This document shows, piece by piece, positions 19,500-27,166 of a stretch of DNA of 64,000 nt. How positions within the stretch are numbered: the stretch's first letter is position 1; each line of letters starts with the position of its first letter. A program made the translations under genes and the position numbers. Under the pieces are notes generated by a model. That model was given only the letters and a program-made list of their open reading frames with translations. It was not told the origin of the DNA and searched no databases. The DNA comes from Microbacterium sp. SORGH_AS_0888 (GTDB taxonomy: Bacteria > Actinomycetota > Actinomycetes > Actinomycetales > Microbacteriaceae), in contig NZ_JAUTAZ010000001.1 in NCBI RefSeq assembly GCF_030818905.1, positions 310,001 through 374,000 on the forward strand. Reading direction: 5' to 3'.

Positions 19500-19892
19500 A
19501 TGTTCTTCGGCCTGACGATCGAGAAGCTGCTGGTGATCGGAGTGATCGCCGCCTTCCTCATCGGACCGGAGCGCCTGCCCCGATACGCGGAGACGCTCGC
19601 GCGTTTCACGACGCGGGCGCGCGACTTCCTCAAGGGCGCGAAGACCCGCGTGCAGGAGGAGATGGGGCCGGAGTTCGACGAGGTCGACTGGCGCAAGCTC
19701 GACCCGCGGCAGTACGACCCGCGGCGCATCATCCGCGAGGCCCTGCTCGATGACCCGCCCACCGCGACCGTGCGGGCGGCCGGGCTCGCAGCGACCGTCG
19801 CCGCTCCCGCGTCCCCCGCGTCCTCCACCACCGCGACGCGTCACGACCCCGCCTCCGGCGAGCTCCCGCCGTACGACACCGAGGCCACCTGA
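19500..19892 (+). CDS. tatB: Twin-arginine translocation subunit TatB
   Basis: Membrane component that, with TatC, recognises twin-arginine signal peptides. It has 130 residues: one N-terminal helix (FGLTIEKLLVIGVIAAFLIGPERLP, with the conserved Glu-Lys and Gly-Pro hinge), an amphipathic helix (ARFTTRARDFLKGAKTRVQEEMGPE), and a TatB-type acidic DVxWxKLDPRQYDPRR segment, which separates it from TatA. The C-terminal tail is disordered and rich in Ala, Thr and Pro. It stands alone, without tatA or tatC in the window. Confidence 0.93.
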   Translation: MFFGLTIEKLLVIGVIAAFLIGPERLPRYAETLARFTTRARDFLKGAKTRVQEEMGPEFDEVDWRKLDPRQYDPRRIIREALLDDPPTATVRAAGLAATVAAPASPASSTTATRHDPASGELPPYDTEAT

Positions 19893-19902
19893 CCCGCGCG
19901 AA

Positions 19903-19951
19903 CCGTCACAAACGGCGCTTCCGCACGCCGTTTTCGCGCGGAAAGTGACGG
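19903..19951. terminator. Nested palindrome between convergent tatB and mrp
   Basis: Outer arms CCGTCAC/GTGACGG (19903-19909, 19945-19951) enclose an exact inner hairpin AAACGGCG - CTTCCGCA - CGCCGTTT (19910-19933). It lies between two genes that run towards each other, so a bidirectional terminator is the simplest reading. Confidence 0.7.
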
Positions 19952-19964
19952 CTCGGCGCCGGTC

Positions 19965-21116
19965 TCAGACCGGGCGGACGCCGAGCGGCCGGCCCGAGAG
20001 GCCGCGGCCGGCCGTGGCGACGGCGGCGGCGAGGGCGGTGATCGCCCGAGCGGCGGGATCGTCGGGTGCCGAGACCACGACGGGCTCGCCCGCGTCGCCG
20101 GCGGCCCGGAGGGCGGGGGAGAGCGGGATCGACGCGAGCAGCGGGACGTCCTCCGCGGCGTCGGCCGACAGCCGGGCGGCGACGGCGTCCCCGCCGCCCG
20201 TGCCGAACAGGTCGAGCACGGTGCCGTCCGGAAGGGTGAGCGGTGCCATGTTCTCCACGACGCCGATGATCCGCTGACCCGTCTGGCGGGCGACCAGGCC
20301 GCTGCGCACGGCGACGTCGGCGGCCGCTGCCTGCGGCGTCGTGACCACCAGCACCTCGGCGTGGGGGAGTAGCTGTCCGACCGAGATGGCGACATCCCCC
20401 GTGCCGGGCGGCATGTCCAGCAGCAGGACGTCGAGATCGCCGAAGTGCACATCCGTGAGGAACTGCGCGACCGTGCGATGGAGCATCGGCCCCCGCCAGG
20501 CGACGGCGGCGCGTTCCTCGCCCTCCGGCAGGAACATGCCGATCGACACGGTCTTCACGCCGTGCGCGACGGGGGGCACGATCAGATCGTCGATCCGCGT
20601 CGGTCGCACCGTGCGTCCCGCGGCGTCGGTGAGGCCGAGGAGCCCCGGGATCGAGAACCCGTGCACATCGGCGTCCACCAGGCCGATCGACAGGCCGCGC
20701 TGCGCGAGTGCGACCGCGAGTCCCGCCGTGACCGTCGACTTGCCGACGCCGCCCTTGCCGCTCGTGACCGCGACGACCCGTGTGAGCGAGTCGGCGGTGA
20801 AGGGGATGCCGCGCGGTCGGCCCGCGCGCAGCCGCTCCGTGAGCGCCGTGCGCTCCGCTGGCGTCATGACGCCGAGCTCGACCTCGACGGCCTCGATGCC
20901 GGGGACGGCGGATGCGGCTTCCCGCACCTCGCGCTCGATCCTGTCGGAGGCCGGGCAGCCGACGATCGTGAGCCGCACCTCGACCCGAGCGGACGATCCC
21001 TCGACGCCGACCCGGCCGATCATGCCGAGCTCGGCCAGCGGACGTCGCAGCTCGGGATCCGAGACGGCGCCCACCGCGCTGCCCACGCGCTCGGCGAGGG
21101 TCTCCTCAGCGGTCAC
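19965..21116 (-). CDS. mrp: Iron-sulfur cluster carrier protein, Mrp/ApbC/NBP35 family ATPase
   Basis: P-loop ATPase that transfers Fe-S clusters. It has 383 residues from GTG 21116, chosen because it overlaps the upstream gene stop in the usual way; ATG 21170 would extend it unnaturally. Residues 5-95 form an MIP18/DUF59 domain (SDPELRRPLAELGMIGRVGV, then VRLTIVGCPASDRIEREV), and the deviant Walker A SGKGGVGKST is at about 119-128. DVDVLLLDMPPGTGD is the Walker B/switch region. The C-terminal CxxC seen in some members is absent here. It is last in an operon with the DUF1003 and MgtE-like genes. Confidence 0.92.
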   Translation of the reverse strand: MTAEETLAERVGSAVGAVSDPELRRPLAELGMIGRVGVEGSSARVEVRLTIVGCPASDRIEREVREAASAVPGIEAVEVELGVMTPAERTALTERLRAGRPRGIPFTADSLTRVVAVTSGKGGVGKSTVTAGLAVALAQRGLSIGLVDADVHGFSIPGLLGLTDAAGRTVRPTRIDDLIVPPVAHGVKTVSIGMFLPEGEERAAVAWRGPMLHRTVAQFLTDVHFGDLDVLLLDMPPGTGDVAISVGQLLPHAEVLVVTTPQAAAADVAVRSGLVARQTGQRIIGVVENMAPLTLPDGTVLDLFGTGGGDAVAARLSADAAEDVPLLASIPLSPALRAAGDAGEPVVVSAPDDPAARAITALAAAVATAGRGLSGRPLGVRPV

Positions 21117-21702
21117 GCGCGTCCCGCTCGGCCTTCTCCCGTCGCTCGGCCTTGCGGCGTCGCTCCTCACGCTCCGCGGTCTCGTCGGCCGACTCTCCGG
21201 AGGCGCGCGCGTCGAAGTCCTCCACGAGGGCGCGCAGCTCGTCGCGCAGCGTCTCGCGGGTGACGACCTCGCCCGACAGCTCGTTGAGGGCGATCCGCAG
21301 CGCCACGATCTCGCGCGCGAGGTACTCGGTGTCGGCGAGGTTGCGCTCGGCGCGTTGCCGGTCCTGTTCGATCTGCACGCGGTCGCGGTCGTCCTGACGG
21401 TTCTGCGCGAGCAGGATCAGGGGCGCGGCGTAGGACGCCTGGAGCGAGAGCATGAGCGTGAGCGCGGTGAAGCCGTTGGCGGCGGCGTCGAAGCGGAGCG
21501 TGTCCGGGGCCATCGTGTTCCAGGCGATCCATGCGACGCAGAACATCGTGAGCGCCACGAGGAACCACGGCGTCCCCATCGCGCGCGCGATCCACTCGGT
21601 CGCACGCCCGAACCTGTCGCGCGAGGGCTGCGGTGCGCGCCCGATCCGGGTGCCGCGCCCGAGCGGGGCGTCGAGGGATGCCGTGCGGGTGGAGCGTGCC
21701 AT
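21106..21702 (-). CDS. DUF1003 membrane protein
   Basis: A 198-residue protein with two adjacent membrane helices (WFLVALTMFCVAWIAWNTM and GFTALTLMLSLQASYAAPLILL), the stretch RQDDRDRVQIEQDRQRAERNLADTEYLAREI that defines DUF1003, and a highly charged Arg/Glu C-terminus likely to form a coiled coil. Its function is unknown, but in actinobacteria it is regularly placed next to an MgtE-type CBS protein and mrp, as here. Its start overlaps the upstream stop as ATGA and its end overlaps mrp by 11 bases. Confidence 0.93.
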   Translation of the reverse strand: MARSTRTASLDAPLGRGTRIGRAPQPSRDRFGRATEWIARAMGTPWFLVALTMFCVAWIAWNTMAPDTLRFDAAANGFTALTLMLSLQASYAAPLILLAQNRQDDRDRVQIEQDRQRAERNLADTEYLAREIVALRIALNELSGEVVTRETLRDELRALVEDFDARASGESADETAEREERRRKAERREKAERDARDR

Positions 21703-22964
21703 CAGCGCACCCCCGAGGCGGTCGGGGCCTGCTCGTCGCCGGAGCGCCAGTCCTGCGGCAGCAGGTAGTCGAGCACGTCGTCGATGCTGACGGCTCCCAC
21801 CAGCCGCTGGGCCGGGTCGACGACCGGCAGCGAGACGAGGTTGTAGCTGGCGAGCAGACGCGCGACCTCGGTGGCGGGCGCCGTCACGGGGACCGGCTCC
21901 AGGGTGTCGTCGATGATCGCGCCGAGCCGCTCGTGCGGCGGATAGCGCAGCATCCGCTGGAAGTGCACGACGCCGAGAAGACGTCCGGTGGGCGTCTCGT
22001 ACGGCGGCAGCGTGATGAACACGGCCGCGGCGAGAGCCGGATGCAGCTCGTGCCGCCGGATCAGCGCGAGCGCCTCCGCGACCGTGGCGTCGGCCGACAG
22101 CACGATCGGCTCGGTCGTCATCAGTCCGCCCGCCGTGTCGGGGCCGTACTGGAGCAGGGTGCGGACGTCCTCCGCCTCCTCGGGCTCCATGAGGTCCAGG
22201 AGCTCCTCCAGACGCTCCTCGGGGAGCTGCCCGAGGAGGTCGGCCGCGTCGTCGGGCTCCATGTGGTCGAGGATGTCGGCGGCCCGCTCGTCGCCGAGCG
22301 CCTCGAGGATGTGCACCTGCTCGTCCTCGGGCATCTCCTCGAGCGCATCGGCGAGGCGGTCGTCCGGCAGCTCTTCCGCCACCTCGATGAGCCGTTCCTC
22401 GGGAAGGTCCAGCAGCGTGTTGGCGAGGTCGGCCGGCCGCAGGTCCGCGTAGCTGGCCACCAGGTGCTCGGCAGACTGCGACTCGCCCGGCTGCTGGCGC
22501 TCGTGCACGTCGTTCCAGTGGGCGAACGTCGTCGGCCCCTTCGCGAAGGGCGAGGCGCTGGTCTTGGGCTTGCGCAGGAACAGCTGCCCGACATCCCACT
22601 CGCCCAGTCTGTTGCGCTCGATCGCGACGTCCTCGATCACCGCGGTGCCGGAGCCGTCCGTGAAGGTCACCTTGCGGCCGACCAGCTCGGCGAGCACGCG
22701 CACCTCGCCGCCGCGCTGCTGGAAGCGGCGCACGTTGATGAGCCCGGTCGTGATGACCTGACCGGTGTCGATCGAGGTCACCCGCCCGATGGACACGAAC
22801 ACGTGGCGTCGTCCGGGGATCTCGACCACGAGCCCGACCACGCGCGGCGCGCCGTCCGGGCGATAGATCACCACGACGTCGCGAACCTTGCCCAGCCGAT
22901 CACCCGACGGGTCGAAGACGGCGCATCCGGCCAGACGTGCGACGAAGACCCGTTGTGTGCTCAC
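21702..22964 (-). CDS. Soluble MgtE-N/CBS-domain protein (magnesium-transporter-like regulator)
   Basis: A 420-residue protein with an N-terminal PRC-barrel-like region (residues 1-120, FDPSGDRLGKVRDVVV), an MgtE N superhelix of acidic repeats (about 165-270, LPEERLIEVAEELPDDRLADALEEMPEDEQ), and two CBS domains (GGLMTTEPIVLSADATVAEAL, then DDTLEPVPVTAPATEVARLL). There are no membrane helices, so unlike true MgtE it cannot be the channel. The MgtE N/CBS unit senses Mg2+ in the family; here it may regulate the DUF1003 partner (inference). GTG 22964 has TACGCT six bases upstream and no ribosome site. Confidence 0.9.
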   Translation of the reverse strand: MSTQRVFVARLAGCAVFDPSGDRLGKVRDVVVIYRPDGAPRVVGLVVEIPGRRHVFVSIGRVTSIDTGQVITTGLINVRRFQQRGGEVRVLAELVGRKVTFTDGSGTAVIEDVAIERNRLGEWDVGQLFLRKPKTSASPFAKGPTTFAHWNDVHERQQPGESQSAEHLVASYADLRPADLANTLLDLPEERLIEVAEELPDDRLADALEEMPEDEQVHILEALGDERAADILDHMEPDDAADLLGQLPEERLEELLDLMEPEEAEDVRTLLQYGPDTAGGLMTTEPIVLSADATVAEALALIRRHELHPALAAAVFITLPPYETPTGRLLGVVHFQRMLRYPPHERLGAIIDDTLEPVPVTAPATEVARLLASYNLVSLPVVDPAQRLVGAVSIDDVLDYLLPQDWRSGDEQAPTASGVR

Positions 22965-22970
22965 CCGTCA

Positions 22971-22976
22971 AGCGTA
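22971..22976 (-). promoter_or_regulatory. -10 element for leaderless MgtE-like mRNA
   Basis: Minus-strand TACGCT, six bases TGACGG, then GTG 22964. Confidence 0.5.
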
Positions 22977-23015
22977 GACCGGTGCCCGTTCCGGGAGACC
23001 ATAGGAACGGCGTGG

Positions 23016-23021
23016 CAGGAT
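23016..23021 (+). promoter_or_regulatory. Possible -10 of the stress-protein-like gene
   Basis: CAGGAT followed by six bases and ATG 23028. The first base departs from TANNNT, so this is weaker than the other cases. Confidence 0.3.
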
Positions 23022-23027
23022 GGATCC

Positions 23028-23666
23028 ATGAGCATGATGGGCGGTCCGTTCTCCCCCGCGGCGGCGGAGAGCGGTGCGACGGTGGCCTCGTTCAGCACCT
23101 ATGAGGGTGCGCAGAAGGCCGTGTCCGCGCTCATCGCCGGGGACGTCCCGGCTCGCGAGATCGCGATCGTGGGCCAGGGACTCCGTTCCGTGGAGCGGGT
23201 GACGGGACGCCTGGGCTATGCCGCGGCCGCTCGATCGGGTGCCGTGAACGGCGTCGTTCTCGGCATCCTGTTCTCGTTCGTCGTGGTCCTCGGCACGCCG
23301 AACGTGCCGATCCAGGTGTTCGTCGGCGTGCTGCTGCTCGGGATCGCGGTGGGCATGCTGCTGAGCCTCGTCTCCTACGCGCTCGTGCGGCGCCGGCGCG
23401 ACTACGCCTCGGTCATGCAGATCGCGGCGGAGCGATACGACGTGAAAGTCTCCGCGAGCAGCGTCCAGCGGGCGCGCGACGCGCTGGGGGTGCGGGCGCC
23501 CGAGCCGCCGCGTGCGCCGGAGCAGCCGGCGAGCTCCGAGCCGCCGAGATACGGCGAGCGGATCGCGCCGCCGCAGCCCGCGTCGCCGCCGAAGTCTGCT
23601 CCGCAGACGCCTGAGACGTCGGCCGCCGAGCCGGATGAGACTCCGGGCTCGGCGGACCGCGCCTAG
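23028..23666 (+). CDS. General stress protein 17M-like membrane protein
   Basis: A 212-residue protein. The N-terminus (VASFSTYEGAQKAVSALIAGDVPAREIAIVGQGLRSVERVTGRLGY) is the GSP17M/YflT-type domain, followed by two membrane helices (GVVLGILFSFVVVLG and VFVGVLLLGIAVGMLLSLVSYALV) and a long Pro/Ala/Glu-rich, probably disordered tail. Actinobacterial members are conserved but lack an assigned biochemical role; the name comes from Bacillus stress-induced homologues. Divergent from the MgtE-like operon. Confidence 0.85.
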   Translation: MSMMGGPFSPAAAESGATVASFSTYEGAQKAVSALIAGDVPAREIAIVGQGLRSVERVTGRLGYAAAARSGAVNGVVLGILFSFVVVLGTPNVPIQVFVGVLLLGIAVGMLLSLVSYALVRRRRDYASVMQIAAERYDVKVSASSVQRARDALGVRAPEPPRAPEQPASSEPPRYGERIAPPQPASPPKSAPQTPETSAAEPDETPGSADRA

Positions 23667-23669
23667 CGA

Positions 23670-25070
23670 TCAGCCGCGTCGACGCCTCACCCAGGCCTCG
23701 ACCTCGTCGGCGGTCCGCGGGATGCCGGCGGACAGGTTCACGGGCCCGTCGGCGGTCATGAGCACGTCGTCCTCGATGCGGACGCCGATGCCCCGCAGCT
23801 CCTCCGGAACCGTCAGGTCGTCGGCTTGGAAGTACAGGCCGGGCTCGATCGTGAAGACCATGCCCGGCTCGAGGATGCCGTCGTAGTACATCTCGCGTCG
23901 GGCCTGGGCGCAGTCGTGCACGTCGATGCCGAGGTGGTGGCTGGTGCCGTGCACCATGTAGCGCCGGTGCTGACCGCCGCGGTCGGCGTCGAGGGCTTCC
24001 TCGGCCGTGACCGGCAGGAGTCCCCACTCGGCCGTGCGGCGGGCGATGACTCCCATGGCGGCCTCGTGGATCTCGCGGAACCGCGCGCCGGGACGTGCCG
24101 CGGCGAAACCCGCGTCGGCGGCCTCGCGGACGGTCTCGTAGACCCGTCGCTGCACCTCGGAGAACGTGCCGGAGACCGGGATCGTGCGTGTCACGTCTGC
24201 GGTGTAGAGGCTGTCGACCTCGGCGCCCGCATCGATGAGGATCAGGTCGCCGCCCGCGACGGGGCCGTCGTTGCGGGTCCAGTGCAGGTAGCAGGCGTGC
24301 GCACCCGCCGCGGCGATCGTGTCGTAGCCCTCGCCGTTGCCGTCGCTGCGCGCGCGGGTACGGAAGACGCCCTCGACGAGGCGTTCGCCGCGCGGATGCG
24401 CGACGATCCGGTCGAGGTTCGCGACGATGTCGTCGAAACCGTCCGCGGTGACGGCGACGGCGTGGCGCAGCTCGGAGATCTCGTACTCGTCCTTCACGAG
24501 CCGGAGCTCCGAGACGAAGCGGGTGAGCTCGGCGTCCTCGCCGACGACCAGATCGTCCGGTCCCGCCGAGAAGGAGTCGATGTGCGCGGTGTCCAGACCG
24601 AGATCGATCGCGACGGCAGCGCGCGAGGGGCGCGGCCCGATCCAGAACTCGCCGATCGTGGCGTCGGCGTAGAACTCCGGCGTCGTGCGGTCGGCCCGCT
24701 CGCGGAAGTAGAGCGTCACGACGTGTCCGTCGGAGGTCGGGTCGAACACCAGCACGGCGCCCGGCTCGCTGTCGGCCGCCCATCCCGTGAGGTGGGAGAA
24801 GGCGGAGTGAGCACGGAACGGATAGTCGGTGTCGTTGCTGCGCACCTTCAGCTCGCCGGCCGGGACGACCAGCCGCCGACCGGGGAACGCCGCGGAGACG
24901 GCGGCGCGGCGCCGGGCTGTGTACGCCGCCTGCTCCCGGGGTGCGACGGCCTCGTCGGGCCGTGGTGCCCAGCCGTTCGAGATCGTGTCGAGGAAACCCT
25001 GGGGGAAGGGCTGTCTGCGGTTCGTCGTGGTCGCCGCATCCTTCTCCGCCTGCGTCGTGGTGTCGCTCAT
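23670..25070 (-). CDS. pepP: Xaa-Pro aminopeptidase (aminopeptidase P)
   Basis: Dimetal M24B peptidase removing an N-terminal residue before proline. It has 466 residues: an N-terminal AMP_N domain with RRAAVSAAFPGRRLVVPAGEL, then the pita-bread domain. Metal ligands are visible as the two Asp in LILIDAGAEVDSLYTADVTRT, the His in HGTSHHLGIDVHD, Glu in FTIEPGLYF and Glu in VRIEDDVLMT. ATG 25070 has AGGAG upstream. It ends convergently four bases from the stress-protein gene. Confidence 0.95.
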   Translation of the reverse strand: MSDTTTQAEKDAATTTNRRQPFPQGFLDTISNGWAPRPDEAVAPREQAAYTARRRAAVSAAFPGRRLVVPAGELKVRSNDTDYPFRAHSAFSHLTGWAADSEPGAVLVFDPTSDGHVVTLYFRERADRTTPEFYADATIGEFWIGPRPSRAAVAIDLGLDTAHIDSFSAGPDDLVVGEDAELTRFVSELRLVKDEYEISELRHAVAVTADGFDDIVANLDRIVAHPRGERLVEGVFRTRARSDGNGEGYDTIAAAGAHACYLHWTRNDGPVAGGDLILIDAGAEVDSLYTADVTRTIPVSGTFSEVQRRVYETVREAADAGFAAARPGARFREIHEAAMGVIARRTAEWGLLPVTAEEALDADRGGQHRRYMVHGTSHHLGIDVHDCAQARREMYYDGILEPGMVFTIEPGLYFQADDLTVPEELRGIGVRIEDDVLMTADGPVNLSAGIPRTADEVEAWVRRRRG

Positions 25071-25121
25071 GGTGACTCCTGTCTGTCCGCCTCCAGTGTC
25101 CCACCAGAAGCCCGAGGTCGC

Positions 25122-26141
25122 TCAGCCGGTGCGGTCGAGCTGGACGACGAGCGGCCGGTGGTCGCTGCCGGAGCCGTCGAGCGAGGACAGCACGACCGAC
25201 CCCGTGCTCCGCCACGCGGATGTCGTCAGCACGTGGTCGACCGGTGCGCCCGCGAGCGCGGGCAGAGAGGTCGGCCAGGTGCCGACGGCGCCGGTTCCGC
25301 TGGTCGCGGCCGCATCCGTGCAGCGTCCGAGCGTGCCCCCATCGGTTCCGAGTCCCGCCATGTGGTCGAGCGTGGCGTTGAAGTCGCCCGCCATGATGAC
25401 GTCGTCCGCCGCGCACTGGTCCGCGAGCCAGCGCAGATCGTGGCGCCAGTCCGCCATCGCCGACTGGCGTGGAGCGACCGCGTGCGCCGCCACGATGATC
25501 GGGCCCGAGCCGTTCGTGGGCATCGCGACGACGGAGGGCACGGTCGAGGTGTTGCTCGTGCCGTCCTGCGCGGAGGCGACGACGGCGTAGTCGCCCATTC
25601 CCGGCGAGATGAGCAGCGTCGTCGAGTCGGCGGCCCAGCCGTCGACGCCGTACTCGGTGTGGTACGCCCACATCGGCTGGCCGAGCTCGCGCATCGCGAC
25701 CGCGACGGCGGCACCGGTGTCGATCGTCGTCTCCGGCAGGCTCACGACGTCGGCGCGCATGGCGACGGCGGTCTGCGCGATGGTCTGTGCGGAGGTCGCG
25801 TCGCCGGCGGTGTTCCAGGTCATCACCCGGATGCTGCCGTCCGTCTTGTCCGGCAGGGTCGCGTTGCCGAGCCCGCGGCCGGCGAGCACCACCAGGTTGG
25901 CGACGACCGCGACGGCCATCACGAAGGCGAGGGACAGGAGGAAGCGGCGGAGACGGCGGACCGCGGCCAGCAGCAGGCACAGCAGCAGGAGCAGGCCGAA
26001 CGCCGCCGTCACCACGCCGCGGAACGCGATGACCTGGGTGACCGGGAAGACCTGCCCGACGCGGAAGAAGCCCGGCCAGGTGAGGACGGCCGCCGCGATC
26101 GCCGCCACCACGGTCACGAGGGTCCCGAGCAGGCGAAGCAC
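25122..26141 (-). CDS. Membrane-anchored endonuclease/exonuclease/phosphatase family protein
   Basis: A 339-residue protein with three membrane helices in the first 85 residues, then an extracellular EEP domain. Catalytic motifs: VMTWNTAGD (Asn), SLPETTIDTG (metal Glu), IMAGDFNATLDH (Asp/Asn) and SDHRPLVVQL (terminal Asp-His). The domain hydrolyses phosphodiesters such as DNA, nucleotides or phospholipid head groups; the exact target is unknown. Start GTG 26141 has TAGGCT six bases before it. It is divergent from the PHP phosphoesterase gene. Confidence 0.9.
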   Translation of the reverse strand: MLRLLGTLVTVVAAIAAAVLTWPGFFRVGQVFPVTQVIAFRGVVTAAFGLLLLLCLLLAAVRRLRRFLLSLAFVMAVAVVANLVVLAGRGLGNATLPDKTDGSIRVMTWNTAGDATSAQTIAQTAVAMRADVVSLPETTIDTGAAVAVAMRELGQPMWAYHTEYGVDGWAADSTTLLISPGMGDYAVVASAQDGTSNTSTVPSVVAMPTNGSGPIIVAAHAVAPRQSAMADWRHDLRWLADQCAADDVIMAGDFNATLDHMAGLGTDGGTLGRCTDAAATSGTGAVGTWPTSLPALAGAPVDHVLTTSAWRSTGSVVLSSLDGSGSDHRPLVVQLDRTG

Positions 26142-26147
26142 TCGTCG

Positions 26148-26198
26148 AGCCTAGGCAGTGCGCCTGGGAAACCGGCGGGCGAGGGCCCGCGGTACGCT
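26148..26198. promoter_or_regulatory. Divergent leaderless promoters of EEP and PHP genes
   Basis: On the minus strand TAGGCT (26153-26148) precedes GTG 26141 by six bases; on the plus strand TACGCT (26193-26198) precedes GTG 26205 by six bases. The 63-base gap contains both promoters and no ribosome site for either gene. Confidence 0.6.
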
Positions 26199-26204
26199 CG
26201 GAAG

Positions 26205-27086
26205 GTGGATGGCGGTGCGGGCGAGAGACGGCGGTTCGACGGCCCGGGGGACCTTCACCTCCACTCGCTCTGCTCCGACGGCACGGAACCGCCCGAGCAG
26301 GTGGTTGCGGCGGCGCACCGACACGGCGTGCGCACGCTCTCGCTGACCGACCACGACACGACCGCGGGATGGGCGGAGGCAGCGGCCGCCGCTGTGGCAC
26401 TCGGGGTCACCCTCATTCCCGGCATGGAGCTCTCCGCGCGCCACGAGTGGCGCAGCGTGCACCTGCTCGCCTATCTCTTCGACCCGGAGGACGCCGCGCT
26501 GCGGGCGGAGATGGACCGCATCCGGTCCGCACGTCTCGGCCGCGCCGAGCGCATCGTCGCGAACATCTCGCGCGACTACGACCTCACCTGGGACGATGTC
26601 CTGGCGCAGACGAGCGGGGACGCCACGGTGGGCAGGCCCCACATCGCCGACGCCCTCGTCGCGCGCGGGCTCGCCGCCGATCGGACGGCGGCGTTCGCCG
26701 GCATCCTGCATCCGCGAGAGCCGTACTACGAGCCGCATTACGCCCCCGAGGCGGAGCGCGCGGTCGAGCTCGTCGCCGCCGCCGGCGGTGTGCCCGTCGT
26801 CGCGCACCCGGCGACCGCAGGGCGTGACCGGATGATGCCGCCCGCCGTGTTCGAACGGCTCATCGAGCGCGGCCTCCGCGGAGTCGAGATCGGGCATCGT
26901 GAGAACACCGCGGAAGGCCGTCGTGTGCTCGCCGAGATGGCGCGCCGCCACGACCTCATCGTCACCGGGTCGAGCGACTACCACGGTCTCGGAAAGCCGA
27001 ACGTGCCGGGCGAGAACACGACGACCGACGACATGATCGCCCGCATCATCGAGGCGGGACGCGGAAGCGCCCCCGTCTATCCGTGA
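26205..27086 (+). CDS. PHP domain phosphoesterase (3',5'-nucleoside bisphosphate phosphatase-like)
   Basis: A 293-residue metal-dependent phosphoesterase. PHP motifs: DLHLHSLCSDG (motif 1), SLTDHDT (motif 2), GMELS, HPAT (motif 3) and GSSDYHG (motif 4), a full set of metal ligands. Length and an insert between motifs 2 and 3 match the TrpH/YciV group, which hydrolyses 3',5'-nucleoside bisphosphates such as pAp and short RNA. GTG 26205 is chosen because a -10 hexamer sits six bases upstream; longer in-frame extensions to the left have no support. Confidence 0.88.
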   Translation: MDGGAGERRRFDGPGDLHLHSLCSDGTEPPEQVVAAAHRHGVRTLSLTDHDTTAGWAEAAAAAVALGVTLIPGMELSARHEWRSVHLLAYLFDPEDAALRAEMDRIRSARLGRAERIVANISRDYDLTWDDVLAQTSGDATVGRPHIADALVARGLAADRTAAFAGILHPREPYYEPHYAPEAERAVELVAAAGGVPVVAHPATAGRDRMMPPAVFERLIERGLRGVEIGHRENTAEGRRVLAEMARRHDLIVTGSSDYHGLGKPNVPGENTTTDDMIARIIEAGRGSAPVYP

Positions 27087-27097
27087 CGGGGGCGCTT
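27065..27097. terminator. Rho-independent-type hairpin overlapping the PHP gene stop
   Basis: AAGCGCCCCCGT at 27065-27076 pairs exactly with ACGGGGGCGCTT at 27086-27097 across a nine-base loop that includes the stop codon. The convergent DEAD-box gene ends at 27167, so it may serve both. Confidence 0.75.
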
Positions 27098-27166
27098 GCG
27101 AGGGCAGCTCGGGGGAGGGCCTCTGCCCTCGGCTGAACGCGCTCCGCAGCCGTTATCGCGCGGGGG

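Noticed and set aside
19903..19951. Third member of the gene-flanking palindrome families
   Set aside because: Its arms (CCGTCAC, AAACGGCG) do not match the GAGACC or GATCAGG elements, and it sits between convergent genes where a terminator is expected.
23826..27086. Very long plus-strand frame (over 1000 codons) through the pepP and EEP region
   Set aside because: Its first two thirds are antisense to pepP and the EEP gene and rich in Arg, Gly, Asp and His, the usual shadow pattern in high-GC DNA. Only the last 293 codons (PHP domain) are real.
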